From Actinostola sp. cb2023 (taxonomy: Eukaryota > Cnidaria > Anthozoa > Actiniaria > Actinostolidae), in NCBI GenBank assembly GCA_033675265.1, contig JAUJYZ010001162.1, positions 676,001 to 740,000 on the forward strand: a DNA stretch of 64,000 bases, in the 5' to 3' direction. Positions within the stretch are counted from its first letter, which is position 1, and each line of letters opens with the position of its first letter. The position numbers and the translations under genes are program-made. The notes beneath the pieces are model-generated. The model was not told the DNA's origin, did no database searches, and saw only the letters and a list, made by a program, of their open reading frames with translations. Of the stretch, positions 12,201-25,900 are shown piece after piece.

Positions 12201-12698
12201 CACGTTAGCACGAATTCATGAAAACGCGAGTCCAACGGTCCCTCCTATACAACTTACATCACTGTTGGCTTGTTGTACAACTTCTTCATCTGTTGGGTAG
12301 CTGGATTCGTTTGCTTCATCACTTCCCTCCACATCCCTGGCATCATCTACTACCTCCAGTACATCATCAAACATGTCTATCGCTCCATCAAGATTTTCCA
12401 ACTCGGACGAAGCTTGAGCTAATTGCATCCTTTTTCTCTTGCGTTTCCTCTTTCTGCTACCGAACAAGAACAGTGCAATCGATACAATGAAAGGCAAAGC
12501 CGGAAAGAAAACCATTTTCCATCCACTAAATTCCAGCAATGATAAAATATCTTTGATGAGAATCATTAAGGAATTCACTACAGCCAAGAAGGTGACAATC
12601 TCAAACAAAAACTTGTCGATATAGTCTGCGAAATCCTCAGTGATCTCTAGCAACTCCTCGGTCACTGTTTGATGATGATCATCTATGTGTTCTTCCAT
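9256..12698 (-). pseudogene. Decayed tandem copy of the novel gene
   Basis: Homologous to the gene at 520-7590 in the same orientation. The first exon (12698-12258, 147 codons, phase 0, donor GAT|GTAAGT) closely matches its first 140 residues, including TVTEELL, DKF.FEIVTFLAV and the K/R-rich stretch after the hydrophobic segment. A middle fragment (11225 to about 10905) and a large frame (about 10310-9256, ending KPEPEF then stop) match later parts: DKLGT, a helix plus MRV, and FDCDEEF against FDCGEEF. The frame is not continuous. Stops and frame changes lie between pieces, and repeat insertions sit at about 10390-10560 and 10815-10905. The first exon could still be expressed as a short membrane protein. 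Pseudogene is the likeliest reading, but a rearranged functional paralogue is possible. Confidence 0.6.
11751..12073. mobile_element. Paired inverted MITEs (AGCCCAACC family)
   Basis: Two copies of the element seen at 3518-3715 lie in opposite orientation around a GC-rich centre (11910-11945). The outer ends carry GCCCAACCATTGCTTCTGAG and its complement, and the inner ends carry CACAGGGAGCCCAACA. Together they form a palindrome of about 320 bp inside the decayed gene copy. Confidence 0.6.
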
Positions 12699-13070
12699 AA
12701 TGCACTATGTCAGACAGAAGACGCCGAGGTTCAATACAATTTTACACTTTCAGCAAACGTTGAAGATTAAATTAATCAGTTACCCGAACTGGCACAAGTC
12801 TGAACAGCAATTAAAGGGGAGTGTACACAGTTGTCAAGTACCTGATGGAAAAGTGTGAAGTGTTTCAACTTCTTTGACAGCATTCGTCTAAATCACATTA
12901 AAACTTCATTTAAGGACGAGGTGTTTAGCGGTAACTGGAAAGTATACTTAGACTAAGAATTCGTATTGTTAGTGATGGAAGTGATCAAAGACATCGTTGA
13001 CTTAGTTTAACTAGGGCATAATATTGGGGGTAACATGTTAACTTATAGGTACAGCATATTTTCATTTTAA
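12699..13070. other. Spacer, nothing recognised
   Basis: Lies just upstream of the minus-strand copy starting at 12698, so it may contain its promoter. I see no conserved element or coding exon. Confidence 0.3.
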
Positions 13071-13459
13071 GGTGGTTCCCGCATAATGAATGACCGTTTT
13101 GCCGTATTTTTTAACTCGCTCGCTCCGCGTCAATATTGCTTGGATTTTATTGTGCTTAACACAAATACTAATTCAACTATTCTGCCTTTCGACGGTGTAT
13201 TCAAAATTATCATTAAGCCGCGTTTGTGAATGCCAGCTGATATTCAAACGACACTATTTTCACTAAAACTGCTGCCAAGCGTTTTAATATCAGCTGGCAT
13301 TCACAAACGCGGCTTAATGATAATTTTGAATACACCGTCCAAAGGCAGAATGGTTGAATTAGTATATGTGTTAAGCACAATAAAATCCAAGCAATATTGA
13401 CGCGGAGCGAGCGAGTTAAAAAATATGGCAAACCGGTCATTCATTATGCGGGAACCACC
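13071..13459. mobile_element. 389-bp hairpin MITE with TTAA target duplication
   Basis: Near-perfect inverted repeat with arms of about 180 bp. The outer ends are GGTGGTTCCCGCATAATG and its complement, and both sides are flanked by TTAA (13067-13070 and 13460-13463). The arms differ at only a few positions, suggesting recent insertion. Non-autonomous; piggyBac- or Kolobok-like by its TTAA target. Confidence 0.85.
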
Positions 13460-13980
13460 TTAAATACTAGTTGGACCTGTTCCACGACGCAATGTCATAT
13501 GTTTTCGTCGTTTTTCCACCTGTGAAAACTGGCATTACCTAACTCCTAATGGTCACTTACAAGGGGTAATAATTACAGTTAGACAAATTGTAACGCGGTA
13601 GTTTACAGAAGTGGTCGCTATCAAAGGTTTCAATTTCCTTTGTCTTTTGTTACTCTTTCTTTGTGTTACAATGGTCTACATCTACATAAGGGGGTCCTGC
13701 AAAGGGGGGCCCGATACCCATCACTGCAAGACATCGGGGGTTTGCTTTATCACTGACCACGATTATTCAAATCGTGGTGATGCATTCTCAGAATTTGGAA
13801 AGCTTTTGGGTCATGTTATCTTTATTTCTTTTCACAAAAATTTTATTATGTATCCTCAATAGTTATATATTCTTCATAATCTTCTCATTTCATTCACTTT
13901 CTCATGAATTGTTCCAGGTATTCTTATAACCATGCTTGATTGTCTATATGATACTATATATAGTCTATTATACATGTACT

Positions 13981-16900
13981 TTAAACCATAATAACACGAG
14001 CCTGGTCATCACCATCATCACCATCATCATCATCTTCTTCAAGACATTCCGTCCCAGTTCTTCCATAGTGGTCTTCTTTAAAAGCCGTATAAATATCCAC
14101 ATCGCTTAGGTCTATATTAGACTGTAGACTCATTGGACCTTGAAAATGCGTCTCCTCTGCACCTATGACTTCTCGTCGTCCAGGTATGCGTACTGGACTG
14201 GAGTAATCGTGCGTAGTCTTGACAACTTCTCGTGAATGACATGTTTCGGTCATGCGCACTGGATGGGAAGACTCTCCATTGCTTGCGTCTTTAACGACGT
14301 CAATCCCTTTCTCCACGTCGTCAGACTCTGCGTCGCTGTCAATCTCGATTTGTTTCGCAGCTGAACGGTCAGCACGTGCACATATCGTCCACCAGTTATC
14401 CTAAAGAACACAATCAGATAATGAATGAATTAATGAATAGACTTTATTTATCGAGGGTAGCACGTGACAGTTTGTATAAACTGATGACCCTGTGGCCCTC
14501 CAATAACTATACTTGATAAGCGATGGTGTCGACAGAGAACGCTTGTATATTAAACCACAATCTTAATACTCCAGCTTCGAGTTGTTTACACACTGCTGTA
14601 CTCCTTGATAAAAGACGTGTTTGCTCAGGCTTAGCCTCAATCCAGAGAATAACCCGTGCAATTAAAAATGGTTTCTATTGTTGAACGTCAACACTTTTTC
14701 GCGTTCTCGTTGGTATTTGTGCATAATTTACACTGAATTGAGGCTAAGCCTGAGCAAATGCGTCTTTTGTCAAGGACAGCGGTCATCGCTTAACAACTCG
14801 AAACTGGAGTATTACATCTACAAACTGTCTGTTGTCGTCTTCAGGTGTTTCTAAAAGGTACATACGCGCAATGTACAACCTTTACTGATGATAATAATTA
14901 ATGTTTGACGTGATACTTACATACAGAGCAGTTTCCCATTGCGAGGCAGCGAGGTCTTCAGAGTTTGAATGGACCTTCTTCTTGATGCTTCCTTCGTGAC
15001 ATACGTAAAGCTGTAGATGCAAATATTATTAGTAATATTACACTGGACATCAGTCTGTGGCCAATGTTGGAAGGCTGGGTTCGAGTGTTTTCATTGGCTG
15101 AATTAGTTACAAGATTTTTGAGGCGTTTGCCCTCGATGAAAGACTAGTGGAAATATCACTTGCATGGATTCAACGTTCTTTCTTCAGCACATTGGATAGG
15201 CTATGCAGTTTTTAAATTATACACTCGTACCCAGTCTTCCAATGAATTTGCCACAGATTAGTTTGACTAGCATAACGTCACACCTGACATGCGCAGTGGT
15301 GTCATCGGCTTTCTTATATACCCAATATCATAACTCTTTTGTCTCCTGAGCCGCATACACAGAATTGTTATGTTTCAGTCTAAATGCCTTCAAGTACCTG
15401 GTTATGGGGACCTGTCGATAGATAGGACACGCTGCCTTCTTGCATTTTCCATGCCGTCCCTTCAGGGTACGTGTCTGTGATGTTTATACGGAACCACAGT
15501 GCGTCTAAACACAAACGAATAATAGCAACATCAACAACACTTTACTTTATCTGTAATCATTTGATATGAATACGTTATTCGTACCATCGGTATCTCTTGC
15601 CCAAACGGACGGTGTTCCTGCCGACACTTGTACAAGATATGGAGGCTTCTCCCCGATATGAAACCAACAACTACCTACATGAGAAACATCAACATTATAC
15701 TCGATACAATGTATCTAATCAAGTGTTTTTTTAGAAAAAAATGGGTGCACAGATAGACATGCAGACAGACATGCAGACGGACATACAGACAGTCATGCAG
15801 ACAGACATGCAGACAGACAAACAAACAGACATGCAGACAGACATGCAGACGGACATGCAGACAGACAGACAGACATACAGACATGCAGACAGACAAACAA
15901 ACAGACATGCAGACAGACATACATGCAGACATACATGCAGACACACATACAGACAGACATGCAGACAGACATGCAGACAGACAAACAAACAGACATACAT
16001 ACAGACATGCAGACAGACAGACATGCAGACAGACATGCAGACGGACATACAGACAGACATACAGACAGTCATGCAGACAGACATGCAGACAGACATGCAG
16101 ACAGACAAACAAACAGACATGCAGACATACATGCAGACAGACATGCAGACAGACATACAGACATGCAGACAGACATGCAGACAGACAGACAAACAGACAG
16201 ACATACAGACAGGCAGACAGACATGCAGACAGACATGCAGACGGACATACAGACAGACAGACAGACATACAGACAGTCATGCAGACAAACATGCAGACGG
16301 ACATACAGACAGACATGCAGACAGACAAACAAACAGACATGCATGCAGACAGACACAAACAGACATACATACAGACAGACATGCAGACAGATAGACATGC
16401 AGACAGACATGCAGACGGACAGACATGCAGATGGGAGCATAGACGGAAGTAGTTAGCCCGAAGATATATATACAATAGACAGACCAGACCAATACAAAGA
16501 CAGACAGTACAGGCAAATACCAAGCAAGTAGTGATTAATAAAACGACTGACTCATATGCAGACAGACAGATACATGTAGATAGACAGACAGACAGGCAGA
16601 CAGACAGACAGACGGGAGCATAGACAGACAGGCAGATAGACAGACAGGCAGACAGACGGGAGCATAGACAGGCAGGCAGACAGACAGATAGACAGGCAGA
16701 CAGATAGATATAGATAGACAGACAGGCAGACAGACAGACGGGAGCATAGACAGACCAGACCAGACAAATCAGAGTGAGGTATTCTATACCTGTCATTTTG
16801 CTTTCAGCAAAGCCTGCCCTGAAGTATGTGGTGCCATTCTGAGCCACACCCCACACACGACCCTCGCCACCAATTGATATACTGACAAAGGGAACATCTG

Positions 16901-19900
16901 TGATAATGTGCTGCCATGACTGACCCTGTATAGACAACCATTATGCAATGGTAAGTGAAATACAATTAAGGTATTGATATCTCCTGCGAACAACTACACA
17001 AAAACTGTTGGGTTAAGCCTGGTTTTCACTAGCGACACAAGCATAAGAGGTCTTATGTCACTGTGAAAACGGATCCAGCGCAAATATAAGTGCAAGCACA
17101 AGAGGTGTTATGTCATGGGCCTCACGCAAGCATAAGCACAAGCACAGTATTTTCACAGTGACATAACATCTCTTGTGCTTATGCTTGTGTGAGGTCTGTG
17201 ACATAACACCTCTAGTGCTTGCGCTTATGCTTGCATGTCTCGTCAGAGGTGTGGGTTCTAATCCTACCACTGCCACCATGTTAGGTGAGCTCTTTATTGC
17301 AGTAAAGAAGAATGATACATGATACATCGTATTACATTACATTACTTAACACCTTGTGCTTGCGATAACCAGACTCAACTTAAAAGTTCACATCAAAGAA
17401 AATGTGAGATAGAAGCACTCTGATTGGCCAATAACTAGGAGCGCATGGATGACAATATTATAATTTATGCACTATGAACTACGTTTTCAAACTGACACTA
17501 TTGATGACCAATCAGAGTGTGGCCTTTCCTAACGCAAGGTACCTGAGGACAAGCCTTGGTAACACCGTGTCTGTACAATACATCTCCTTGACTACCAACT
17601 ACCCATACAGAGACTTGATCATCAGTAGTATCATCTATCTGTACAGACACATCACGTAGTTTGACTGAAGGTGTTACAGGTAACCATGGTCCTGTTGTAG
17701 TCAGTTTACAGCGTCTAAATGCAGTCAACAGATGGTATTAGTTTTAATGGTTTGTTTATGAGCGCTGAAGTAGTTTCATACCTTTTCCATCGTCGTCTTC
17801 TGACATAGTCGTTCCAGTTTTTCACCGCATGGTAATGTCTGCAACCAAATTACAAATTATTATTTGTAATCATATTACTTTATTACTATGTGGAAATAAA
17901 TGAACCTTTGAACCATACATAGGGAACGTTAATAGAAGATAACAAACTTCTAAATATAAAACAAGAACCAAGGCTTGAAAATGTGCAATGTCATCATCAT
18001 CAACAACAACATCAGCAACAACATCATCATCATCAACGACATCAACAACATCATCAGCAATGACAACGCCATCATCATCATCAACAACACCATCATCATC
18101 ATCAACAACACCATCATCATCAGCAACGACAACACCATCATCATCATCGACATCAACAACACCATCATCATCATCATCAACAACACCATCATCATCAGCA
18201 ACGACAACACCATCATCATCAACGACATCAACAACACCATCATCATCATCATCAGCAACGACAACACCATCATCATCATCATCAACAACAGCAACAACGA
18301 CATCAACAATGATGGCAACAACAACAAAATCACTGAATAACAACAAGAACATGATTTATCGATACTAACAGTTCATATTACTTATTTTGCAGGCATATTT
18401 CACCTTGGAAAGTCTACAGCATACTGCCATCCCTCTATGTCCGTCACCTCGGGTCGAGTGTCAATTTGCCATTGCCCCACCCACTGCCACTGACTTGAGG
18501 GTAACAAGAAACCTTCCTTACTCTGCTCGTATACACCACTTTTATCACTCCATATATAACGGTCACTTGGAAGACGTCTGATTGATAGAATGTATGTGTT
18601 CAGACTGACTAATAACAAACTCTCAGTTAGACAGGCAGACAGACAGACAGACTAATAACAAAATCACTGCTAGACAGACAGACAAACAGATTGATTAATA
18701 ACAAAATCACTGCTAGACAGACAGACAGATTGACTAATAACAAAATCACTGCTAGACAGACAGACAGACTGACTAATAACAAAATCACTGCTAGACAGAC
18801 AGACAGACTGACTAATAACAAACTCTCAGTTAGACAGACAGACAGATTGACTGACTAATAACAAACTCTCAGTTAGACAGACAGACAGACAGACCGACTG
18901 ACTAATAACAAAATCACTGCTAGACAGACAGACAGACAGATTGACTAATAACAAAATCACTGCTAGACAGACAGACAGACAGATTGACTAATAACAAACT
19001 CTCAGTTAGACAGACAGACAGACAGACCGACTAATAACAAAATCACTGCTAGACAGACAGACAGACTGACTAATAACAAAATCACTGCTAGACACAGACA
19101 GACAGACTGACTAACTAATAACAAACACTGTTAGACAGACAGACAGACAGATTGACTAATAACAAAATCACTGCTAGACAGACAGACAGACTGACTAATA
19201 ACAAAATCACTGCTAGACAGACAGACAGACTGACTAATAACAAAATCACTGCTAGACAGACAGACAGACAGATTGACTAATAACAAACTCTCAGTTAGAC
19301 AGACAGACAGACAGATTGACTAATAACAAAATCACTGCTAGACAGACAGACAGACTGACTAATAACAAACTCTCAGTTAGACAGACAGACAGACAGATTG
19401 ACTAATAACAAAATCACTGCTAGACAGACAGACAGACTGACTAATAACAAAATCACTGCTAGACGACAGACAGACAGATTGACTAATAACAAAATCACTG
19501 CTAGACAGACAGACAGACTGACTAATAACAAAATCACTGCTAGACAGACAGACAGACTGACTAATAACAAAATCACTGCTAGACAGACAGACAGACAGAT
19601 TGACTAATAACAAACTCTCAGTTAGACAGACAGACAGATTGACTAATAACAAAATCACTGCTAGACAGACAGACAGACTAATAACAAACTCTCAGTTAGA
19701 CAGACAGACAGACAGATTGACTAATAACAAAATCACTGCTAGACAGACAGACAGACTGACTAATAACAAACTCTCAGTTAGACAGACAGACAGATTGACT
19801 AATAACAAAATCACTGCTAGACAGACAGACAGACAGACCGACTCACTAATAACAAACTCTCAGTTAGACAGACAGACAGACTGACTAATAACAAAATCAC

Positions 19901-22900
19901 TGCTAGACAGACAGACAGACAGACAGACAGACCGACTCACTAATAACAAACTCTCAGTTAGACAGACAGACAGACTGACTAATAACAAAATCACTGCTAG
20001 ACAGACAGACAGATTGACTAATAACAAACTCTCAGTTAGACAGACAGACCGACTCACTAATAACAAACTCTCAGTTAGACAGACAGACAGACAGACCGAC
20101 TGACTAATAACAAACTCTTAGTTAGACAGACAGACAGACAGACTGATAACAAACTCTTAGTTACAGACAGACAGACAGACAGACCGACTGACTAATAACA
20201 AACTCTTAGTTAGACAGACAGACAGACAGACCGACTGACTAATAACAAACTCTCAGTTAGACAGACAGACAGACAGACCGACTGACTAATAACAAAATCA
20301 CTGCTAGACAGACAGACAGACAGATTGACTAATAACAAAATCACTGCTAGACAGACAGACAGACAGACAGACAGACTAATAACAAACTCTTAGTTAGACA
20401 GACAGACAGACTGACTAATGACTAACTCTCAATCACTGCTAGACAGACAGACAGACTGACTAATAACAAAATCACTGCTAGACAGACAGACAGACAGATT
20501 GACTAATAACAAAATCACTGCTAGACAGACAGACAGACTGACTAATAACAAAATCACTGCTAGACAGACAGGCAGACAGACAGACAGACAGACAGACTAA
20601 TAACAAAATCACTGCTAGACAGACAGATTGACTAATAACAAACTCTCAGTTAGACAGACAGACAGACAGATTGACTAATAACAAAATCACTGCTAGACAG
20701 ACAGACAGACAGATTGACTAATAACAAACTCTCAGTTAGACAGACAGACAGACTGACTAATAACAAAATCACTGCTAGACAGACAGACAGACAGATTGAC
20801 TAATAACAAACTCTTAGTTAGACAGACAGACAGACAGACTGACTAATAACAAAATCACTGCTAGACAGACAGGGACTGACTAATAACAAAATCACTGCTA
20901 GACAGACAGACAGACAGATTGACTAATAACAAAATCACTGCTAGACAGACAGACAGACTGACTAATAACAAAATCACTGCTAGACAGACAGGCAGACAGA
21001 CAGACAGACAGACAGACAGACTGACTAATAACAAAATCACTGCTAGACAGACAGACAGACAGATTGACTAATAACAAACTCTCAGTTAGACAGACAGACA
21101 GACAGATTGACTAATAACAAAATCACTGCTAGACAGACAGACAGACAGATTGACTAATAACAAACTCTCAGTTAGACAGACAGACACCGACATAACAAAA
21201 ATCACTGCTAGACAGACAGACAGACTGACTAATAACAAAATCACTGCTAGACAGACAGACAGACAGATTGACTAATAACAAACTCTCAGTTAGACAGACA
21301 GACAGACAGACTGACTAATAACAAAATCACTGCTAGACAGACAGACAGACTGACTAATAACAAACTCTCAGTTAGACAGACAGACAGATTGACTAATAAC
21401 AAAATCACTGCTAGACAGACAGACAGACAGACCGACTCACTAATAACAAACTCTCAGTTAGACAGACAGACAGACTGACTAATAACAAAATCTAGCTAGA
21501 CAGACAGACAGACAGACAGACCGACTCACTAATAACAAACTCTCAGTTAGACAGACAGACAGACTGACTAATAACAAAATCACTGCTAGACAGACAGACA
21601 GATTGACTAATAACAAACTCTCAGTTAGACAGACAGACCGACTAATAACAAACTCTCAGTTAGACAGACAGACAGACAGACCGACTGACTAATAACAAAC
21701 TCTTAGTTAGACAGACAGACAGACCGACTGATAACAAACTCTTAGTTACAGACAGACAGACAGACCGACTGACTAATAACAAACTCTTAGTTAGACAGAC
21801 AGACAGACAGACCGACTGACTAATAACAAACTCTCAGTTAGACAGACAGACAGACAGACCGACTGACTAATAACAAACTCTTACTTAGACAGACAGACAG
21901 ACAGACTGACTAATAACAAATTCTTAGTTAGACAGACAGACAGACAGACAGACAGACCGACTGACTAATAACAAACTCTTAGTTACAGACAGACAGACAG
22001 ACAGACCGACTGACTAATAACAAACTCTTAGTTACAGACAGACAGACAGACTGACTAATAACAAACTCTCAGTTAGACAGACAGACAGACAGACTGACTG
22101 ATTAATAACAAATTCTTAGTTATACAGACAGACAGACAGACAGACTGACTAATAACAAACTCTTAGTTACAGACAGACAGACAGACTGACTAATAACAAA
22201 CTCTCAGTTAGACAGACAGACAGACCAACTGACAGACAGACAGACAGACCGACTGACTAATAACAAACTCTTAGTTACAGACAGACAGACAGACTGACTA
22301 ATAACAAACTCTCAGTTAGACAGACAGACAGACAGACCGACTGACTAATAACAAATTCTTAGTTAGACAGACAGACAGACCGACTGATAACAAACTCTTA
22401 GTTACAGACAGACAGACAGACAGACCGACTGACTAATAACAAACTCTTAGTTAGACAGACAGACAGACAGACTCTAAACACTAAGTATAATCATATCAGT
22501 TCATCACTAATGGCAGTGTTTGGCTTACCTGTCAGAGAATCCTTCTATTGGGTTCCATCGCTGGTTTTCATAGATATAATGAACATCATAATCTTCTTGA
22601 GTGTGAAGATCACAAGAACTGCTAGAAAAACTACTCAAAACACCCCCACCATACCCCCCTGTGTAAACATATGGATTGCCATCAAAACCAATACCCCACA
22701 CCACCCCTGAAGTTCCTGTTTCAACAGTGTAAAGATGGCCACCGATTTGGCGCCAAAATCTATCAGAAGGCGCACAAATTCCAACATCCTGGACATTGCT
22801 GGCAAAAACATCCCCGCACGTGGAGGTAGCCCATAATGCATTAGGAGGTACTGGTCCTTTACAGCCACGGGCTTGCATTGTAGCTACAGACAGGCACGTT

Positions 22901-25900
22901 AACCAGTCATTGAGTTCCTTTTCAATTGGAAATGACATAAACAGTGGATTGCCATCAAGGGTTCTTCTTGAAGTATAAACTGCCAAACAGCTATGGCGAG
23001 CCATTTTATGGACGATGCTGACACATGTGATGTCACTGAATGGAATCCTTAACTCAGCATAGCTTTGATAAGGGGAGATTTTCTCATAATAACACAATAA
23101 CGCACTGCCACTCTCTTTGTCTTCTTGACTTAATTTGATGAGACTATCGCACCATAAGTTGTACTGGATGTCCATGAGGATTTCACAACGAGTTTTCTTG
23201 GACCAGGAACCCTTGAAATGAAAGCAAACAGGCAATAAACAAGCGATACTCACATTTCATCTAGTCTTTGTTGCGGTAAAACCTCAACGTTACTTGATAG
23301 TCTACGATACAGTGGATGTGTGTGGATGTGTGTGGATGTGATGCAACTATGCTCAAGCTAGCAAAACTTCGATGTTACTTCAAAATATACATGTAGTTTA
23401 TGGCATGTGTGTGGATGTGATGCAACTATGCACAAGCTAGCAAAACTTCGATGTTACTTCAAAAGATACATGTAGTTTATGGCATGTGTGTGGATGTGAT
23501 GCAACTATGCACAAGCTAGCAAAACTTCGATGTTACTTCAAAATATACATGTAGTTTATGGCATGTGTGTGGATGTGATGCAACTATGCACAAGCAAGTG
23601 GATGTGATGCAACTATGCAAAAGCAAAAGCAAGCAAAACTTCGATGTTACTTCAAAAGATACATGTAGTTTATGGCATGTGTGTGGATGTGATGCAACTA
23701 TGCAAAAAAGCAAAACTTCGAGCAAAACTTCGATGTTACTTCAAAAGCAAAATTATTTTATGGCATGTGTGTGCATGTGTGTGGATGTGATGCAACTATG
23801 CACAAGCAAGCAAAACTTCGATGTTACTTCAAAATATACATGTAGTTTATGGCATGTGCACATGTGGATGTGATGCAACTATGCACAAGCAAGCAAAACT
23901 TCGATGTTACTTCAAAAGATACATGTAGTTTATGGCATTTGTGTGGATGTGCAACTATGCACAACAAGCAAAACTTCGATGTTACTTCAAAAGATACATG
24001 TAGTTTATGGCATGTGTGTGGATGTGATGCAACTATGCACAAGCTAGCAAAACTTCGATGTTACTTCAAAAGATACATGTAGTTTATGGCATGTGCACAT
24101 GTGTGGATGTGATGCAACTATGCACAAGCTAGCAAAACTTCGATGTTACTTAGCAAAATATACATGTAGTTTTGGCATGTGTGTGGATGTGATGCAACTA
24201 TGCACAAACTAGCAAAACTTCGATGTTACTTCAAAAGATACATGTAGTTTATGGCATGTGTGTGGATGTGATGCAACTATGCAAAAAAAGCAAAACTTCG
24301 ATGTTACTTCAAAAGATACATGTAGTTTATGGCATGTGTGTGGATGTGATGCAACTATGCTCAAGCTAGCAAAACTTCGATGTTACTTCAAAAGATACAT
24401 GTAGTTTATTTGTGTGGATGTGATGCAACTATGTGTGTCGATGTGAAAGATACATGTAGTTTATGGCTATGGATGTGATGCAACTAGCACAAAAGCTTCG
24501 ATGTTACTTCAAAAGATACATGTAGTTTATGGCATGTGTGTGGATGTGATGCAACTATGCACAAGCTAGCAAAACTTCGATGTTACTTCAAAAGATACAT
24601 GTAGTTTATGGCATGTGTGTGATGTGATGCAACTATGCACAAGCTAGCAAAAAGTTACTTCAAAAGATACATGTAATGGCATTTGTGTGGATGTGATGCA
24701 ACTATGCAAAACTAGCAAAACTACATGTACTTCAAAAGATACATGTAGTTTATGGCATGTGTGTGGATGTGATGCAACTATGCAAAAGCTAGCAAAACTT
24801 CGATGTTACTTCAAAAGATACATGTAGTTTATGGCATGTGTGTGGATGTGATGCAACTATGCAAAAGCTAGCAAAACTTCGATGTTACTTCAAAAGATAC
24901 ATGTAGTTTATGGCATGTGTGTGGATGTGATGCAACTATGCAAAAGCAAGCAAAACTTCATTTCTCAACACCGTTTTTGTTGTATAATTATGTGGATGTG
25001 ACACCAGAGAAACTTTATTACAACTGAGATCAAGGCATGGAAGTCACAGGAATGGTATTTTCCAGGATTATTAATGATCAGTGGAATATTCAATTCAGCA
25101 ATTGATTTAACCCAGCCCTGGTCGTCTGAGATTCACGTTCGAAACACCTACCTGCGATATCGCTTCCTCGTAAGTCTCATACTTGCTACTCTCACACTGA
25201 TCACGTGATCGCAATCGTTGTAAGATCTCTTTTCTCCAAGATGCATCACGATCATCAATGGTACTTAGACTCATGGTACTAAACGTTGATAGGAGCCCAC
25301 CATGGGCACCATTGAAGAAGATAGCATCTACGTCACATGCTCCACTGCTTATCCACGTTAGGAACTCAACGTATCGTGGTAATGAATGGGTGTCAGGGCC
25401 AGTAGAATATACTTCGTTTGTATCTGAATATCAATAAAAGTTCATTGACATCCAACTCACCCATCACAAACATACAGTGTTACCTTGTACGCAATATTGT
25501 TGGCAATAAATGCACGATTACAGTGTGTGCACAGCAGACATTCCTTTGCGAGTCTGGCAGAAAAAATTATCCATATATTGCCGGTAATGTAAAATAACCC
25601 AGGTGTACACCACTGTAATTTTTGCAGTCAAAATAGTCAATGTGATTGGTAAAGTAAGAAGTGGTGTACATAGCTGTACATAGTCACTGACAACATAATT
25701 ACATGCAATCTCTTACTTGTTGTGCACGAATGAATGGAATTAATACACAGAAATGATCATGGGAATTGGTTACCTTCAGTGGTATTGTTGCTTGTCATTG
25801 TGGACATAAAATTCTGTGTTCTGCTTGTACGAAGGGCACGCCACTGACGACCACACAATTCATCTGGTTTAACGTCTGTTCTGAAGTAGATATGATCACC

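Noticed and set aside
15675..16937. Long Cys/Val-rich and Thr/Asp-rich open frames on both strands
   Set aside because: They are produced by the 4- and 12-bp AGAC periodicity in a TECPR1 intron; only 16790-16925 is coding (exon 13).
17870..18368. Asp/Val-rich, Ser/Thr-rich and Asn/Ile-rich frames
   Set aside because: Trinucleotide microsatellite read in different frames within TECPR1 intron 10.
23315..24960. Regularly spaced repeats reminiscent of a CRISPR array
   Set aside because: Units are contiguous tandem copies without unique spacers, in a eukaryotic intron.
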